DNA from: Saccoglossus kowalevskii
Taxonomy: Eukaryota; Hemichordata; Enteropneusta; Harrimaniidae
Reading direction: 5' to 3'
Assembly: GCF_000003605.2 (NCBI RefSeq)
Contig: NW_003123425.1
Location: 138,267-202,266 of the forward strand
DNA length: 64,000 nucleotides
A model generated the notes under the pieces. It had not been told where the DNA came from. It made no database searches and saw nothing but the letters and a program-made list of their open reading frames with translations. Below, in pieces: positions 57,840-64,000 of this stretch (its first letter is position 1; each line of letters starts with the position of its first letter). The translations under genes were made by a program, and so were the position numbers.

Positions 57840-60800
57840 ATTTATCCTTGAATTTTATAGACTTGTATTTCACTGAGAATTGCATTGAGCATCAAATACG
57901 ATGTTTCTTGTTCTTATTTATAATATGTGTTTATGTATGGTATAAGATAGTAATATAGATAGAAGCTCGATCTTATATCCTTGAATCTCCAGTCCAATCC
58001 TGATCAGAGCATATACGTAGTATGCGATAAACTATTTAGATATCAACACTGGCTGAACATTCTCACAACTGGCTCTCTTCTACGTCTTTCATGCGTCAAT
58101 TCATTTGCGGTACTCTCATTTATATAAAGACATGAAACGCATTGGGTTAATGAACAGACGATTAGAACGGCACGCATAATGTTTGTCAACATCTTATAAT
58201 TAGCGTTTCATTTGCGCCGGGGGTTATTAATATATAAAACATGCCGTAGAGGGCACTATGCAGCCACTACAAAATAGCTGTTTTTATTAGACACTCACCT
58301 TGCTAGATTGTGTCGGCCCGAATGATCTAAGCATGGTTCGTGCACATCCAGAATGATATTTTTGTCGCTAGATACTCGTCATCTATTTTTTAGTGTATTG
58401 GTTTTTTTCACGCATGCGTAGTACATACCATATATTTAAAACACACATGCTATAATTATAAGAGCAATGACGATTTTAAAATTGTAATTATTATCACTTA
58501 CGTGGTACAAAAAGTAGTTGTACCTAAGTTTACTAAAAGTGGATATAAGGTTATAATATTTTCACTAAAAAAACAATTTCGTTTGATCGGTAAACCTCTG
58601 AATAACTATGTTATACCTCGAATTCGGCGAGTTTCACTAGTTGTTATAGACTTTAGTGAATTTAGTGTACCCCCATCGTGATTTTTGCATATGTTTGTTA
58701 TGTAACTTATTTTGTGCAGATAAACAATGGGCCAATGAACAGATCAACAACTAAAAAACGACCCGGATGTACACCGCACACCTATTACAAGACATGTATA
58801 ATCACGTTCTACTCGACCACCCACTTAGCTCAGTTGTTAAAGTATCTACTCCACAGCTTGAATGATTAGAAGGAACGTGGATAAAGAAGGCATGGGTAGA
58901 ACATTACTGTAATTAACTATAGATTTGATTGGGAAAACAATTTTGCATTGATATCAATATGCACATTTGCTATACAAGTTTGCATTGCAGACATATGTTT
59001 AAAAGTTATCCTAAAACTTGTGTGGACAATATAACGTTATAACACTACCATAACACAGCACGGAAAGAGTCTCTTTTGAACCCCCACCCCTAATCCTAAC
59101 CCTCACTCACACTAGAAGGGGCATTTACAATTCAATTGGCGTCGGATGGTAGGAGTAGAGTTATTGTTAGGGTTGAGGGCGCAAAAGAGAAAATACTCTC
59201 ATGTGTTGTATTAACGCATGAATGTATTGTTGTTCACACAGTATGTGGAAAGAAGAAAACTGTCACTTTCATTTCATGGCATTGCATTCGGACTGTAATG
59301 ATTAGAATTGTTTAAAAGTTTATTTTAAAAAAATGTCAAAAATATATTTTCGCTGATTGTCGACAACTTGTATATAATACACAAACTTAGTTAAAAAAAA
59401 TAATTCTCGTTCACACACAACTAATTTAAAAATTGAACGAAAAACATGGAAGACATTAAAAGTCAGAATACTATAAATGCAGGTCTGAGTTGATGATAGT
59501 TATTATACAAAACATAAGGCCTCTTAAATTAGCTGTTTTCATTTCTGAATCAAACTGTTAGTTGATTGCTTGGATGAGTGGACAATATAACTGGGGAACT
59601 AATGCAGAACAATCGTACTAGTTGTTTTTTAACTTCAATATCTTGATCAAAACTTTCCAACTTGTGAAGAAAGTACATTACTAGTCGAGAACATGCATTG
59701 AAAAGCAGGACATACAGTAGGATAGTTCTATTACATCGTGTCAAAACGGGGTTTGGAGGTTATATCCCTTGATATGCTCACGGATCTTCTTTACATCAGG
59801 ATTATTTGAACCAATAAGTTGAACCAATGAAGAGAATTTTTTATCTGCTTCCAATTTATACAACGAATGCCCCAAGCCTCAGTCTGATTCAAATAATATA
59901 TGGTACTTGGTTTACATGTTTCGGACAACCAGTCCACACGTAATAACTATTGCAAAATGTGTTCAAGTTTGTATATATATATTTTTTTTATAATATGGTC
60001 TATATTAAAATATAATGGAATAACATACCCAACTATAGATCTTAATAGAACGTCACGGAGAGACATTCACAAGTCCAAACACACAAAACAAATGACTGTA
60101 AGCAATTGACAAAACATTCCACAAGAACAAAACAACTGACACGTATGCAACGCTACAGAAAGAGTCTATCTAAGATAATCTTTATAACAGTGTTATTGTA
60201 TTTTACCGCAAGCTCATTATCCAGCAAAAAGCTTTTCGATTGTTAAGGCCATCTTCTAAACAAAAATATTTGTTAAGCGTAGGACGAAAGAGTATAATGT
60301 CTTCTCAAATTGTAGTAGTAAATGTACTACATGCTCTGGCATTGATTGAGCTAGCAAATATGTGGAGAATTGATGATATTAAAATGAAAATAATTCCTTT
60401 TGTCATAATTGTGTTGAAATCTCAACATTCAAAGTACAGATTTAAGTATGAAGCAGGATAAGCAGATTATGTAGTCCCTTTAACCACAAAATTCAGGTGA
60501 ATATATCATTGGAATATAAATTTAAACTGTTTGTGGAAAGTAATATATAAAGGTATGTGAAATTAAAGACTTTGGCTTTTTACTTTTTCCTTTTTAATAT
60601 ATTATTGCCATTGAGCAAATCTAGGCATACATAATTTATTATGGGGTATTGGTTGATCGAGCATACATGGTATATACATTAATCATGGAGATTTCCTTTC
60701 ATACCTGTATACAATATTGCAAAATCGAAAATCTATCATGAGGGCAAGCACTCTATTGCAGATACCAATCAAACCACAAGTACTATAGAATTGAAGAACT

Positions 60801-61150
60801 CGTTTGGTAGTTACATCTACTTTATTATCTAATAGCATTTATTGACTGACATATCGCAGGAATTCACGTATAGTAAATGTTAGATTTTAGATGTCGGTTT
60901 AGAATCTTTATGTTTAAAGATGTCTTATGATATGTCATGCGTTCTAGGTCATGGCTCATTGCCTCATGGTGCTCTTCATTAACATGGAATTTCTGCAAAA
61001 TTAAAGTGAAAACACGTGAAGGATTAATGTTTCATAAACGTTATGCTATGACGACCGCGATTCGTCGACTGTATTATTTGACCTATGCTACACCTAAAAG
61101 TTGGAATGTAACATTGTCATTATCTAAATTTCACTATATTCTTCAGTCTC
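57840..61150. other. Spacer between convergent NIDO-lectin genes
   Basis: No gene recognised. It contains a tRNA-like fragment near 58822 (TTAGCTCAGTTG) without a B box, a weak foldback at 59065-59205, and a 73-codon + frame (60240-60461) ending HSKYRFKYEAG that faintly recalls uncharacterised transposon proteins but cannot be assigned. Confidence 0.4.
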
Positions 61151-61152
61151 AC

Positions 61153-63773
<2,621 letters not shown>

Positions 63774-64000
63774 CTAAAAGTAAATAAAAAGGAAATAAGT
63801 AAATATTATAGCAATTGTGTAATTGTGAATACAGACTACATGGCTAGGGAGGGTGAACTATTAAAGCATTACTTTATGATCATCAGTTTAATCTGGTATT
63901 GTACTAGAAACAATTGTAACACATATTATATAAAAACTTATTATATAATCAGACGACGCATTCATTTTCCTTGTTCAAATATTGCAATTCATGCTACATA

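Noticed and set aside
58822-58880. tRNA gene or tRNA-derived SINE head
   Set aside because: An A-box-like TTAGCTCAGTTG is present, but there is no B box or cloverleaf; at most a degraded fragment.

Overview
The window is a piece of an AT-rich animal nuclear genome. Genes are split into many short exons with GT..AG borders, introns are long and full of short non-autonomous DNA transposons, and there is no bacterial-style gene packing. The gene content (a type III-like cadherin with the primitive classic cadherin region, a RABL3 orthologue, and tectorin-type NIDO plus C-type lectin proteins) points to an invertebrate, most likely marine. A hemichordate or another non-vertebrate deuterostome is my best guess, but the sequence alone does not settle it. 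No rRNA, convincing tRNA, CRISPR array, or recognisable retrovirus- or LTR-type element was seen.

Layout. (1) 1-12 kb, + strand: the 3' half of RABL3, with two candidate penultimate exons that look like alternatives; its introns carry piggyBac-type MITEs and a foldback repeat. (2) 13.2-14.7 kb: a young tandem array of ~414-428 bp units. (3) 14.7-16.6 kb: gene-poor, with a decayed minisatellite and a long hairpin. (4) 16.6-27.9 kb, - strand: a complete 12-exon cadherin gene (1633 aa) with 6 cadherin repeats, primitive classic cadherin domain, EGF, LamG, EGF, LamG, 7 EGFs, one membrane span and a short tail without a visible catenin-binding motif. A probable 5' UTR exon lies near 30.55 kb. (5) 32.1-42.5 kb, + strand: a complete 13-exon kinesin-14-type gene (569 aa) whose P-loop lysine and switch II glycine are replaced, so probably a pseudo-motor. 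It is divergent from the cadherin gene. (6) 44.2-45.8 kb, + strand: a single-exon Ig-superfamily membrane protein (539 aa). (7) 50.2-57.8 kb (+) and 61.2-63.8 kb (-): two paralogous secreted NIDO + C-type lectin genes lying tail to tail, with the same exon phases and nearly the same exon lengths, hence an inverted gene duplication. Two extra exons inside the + copy cannot be spliced in frame to the NIDO exons and imply an alternative product or a separate small gene.

The genes do not form a pathway. Four of the six encode extracellular or membrane proteins of adhesion-type families (cadherin, Ig, two NIDO-lectin). The most unusual items are the nucleotide-site-degenerate kinesin-14, the cadherin with a classic-type ectodomain but a non-classic tail, and the inverted NIDO-lectin pair. 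Exon borders were read by eye from splice sites, phase and family similarity; every spliced gene model given as complete sums to whole codons.
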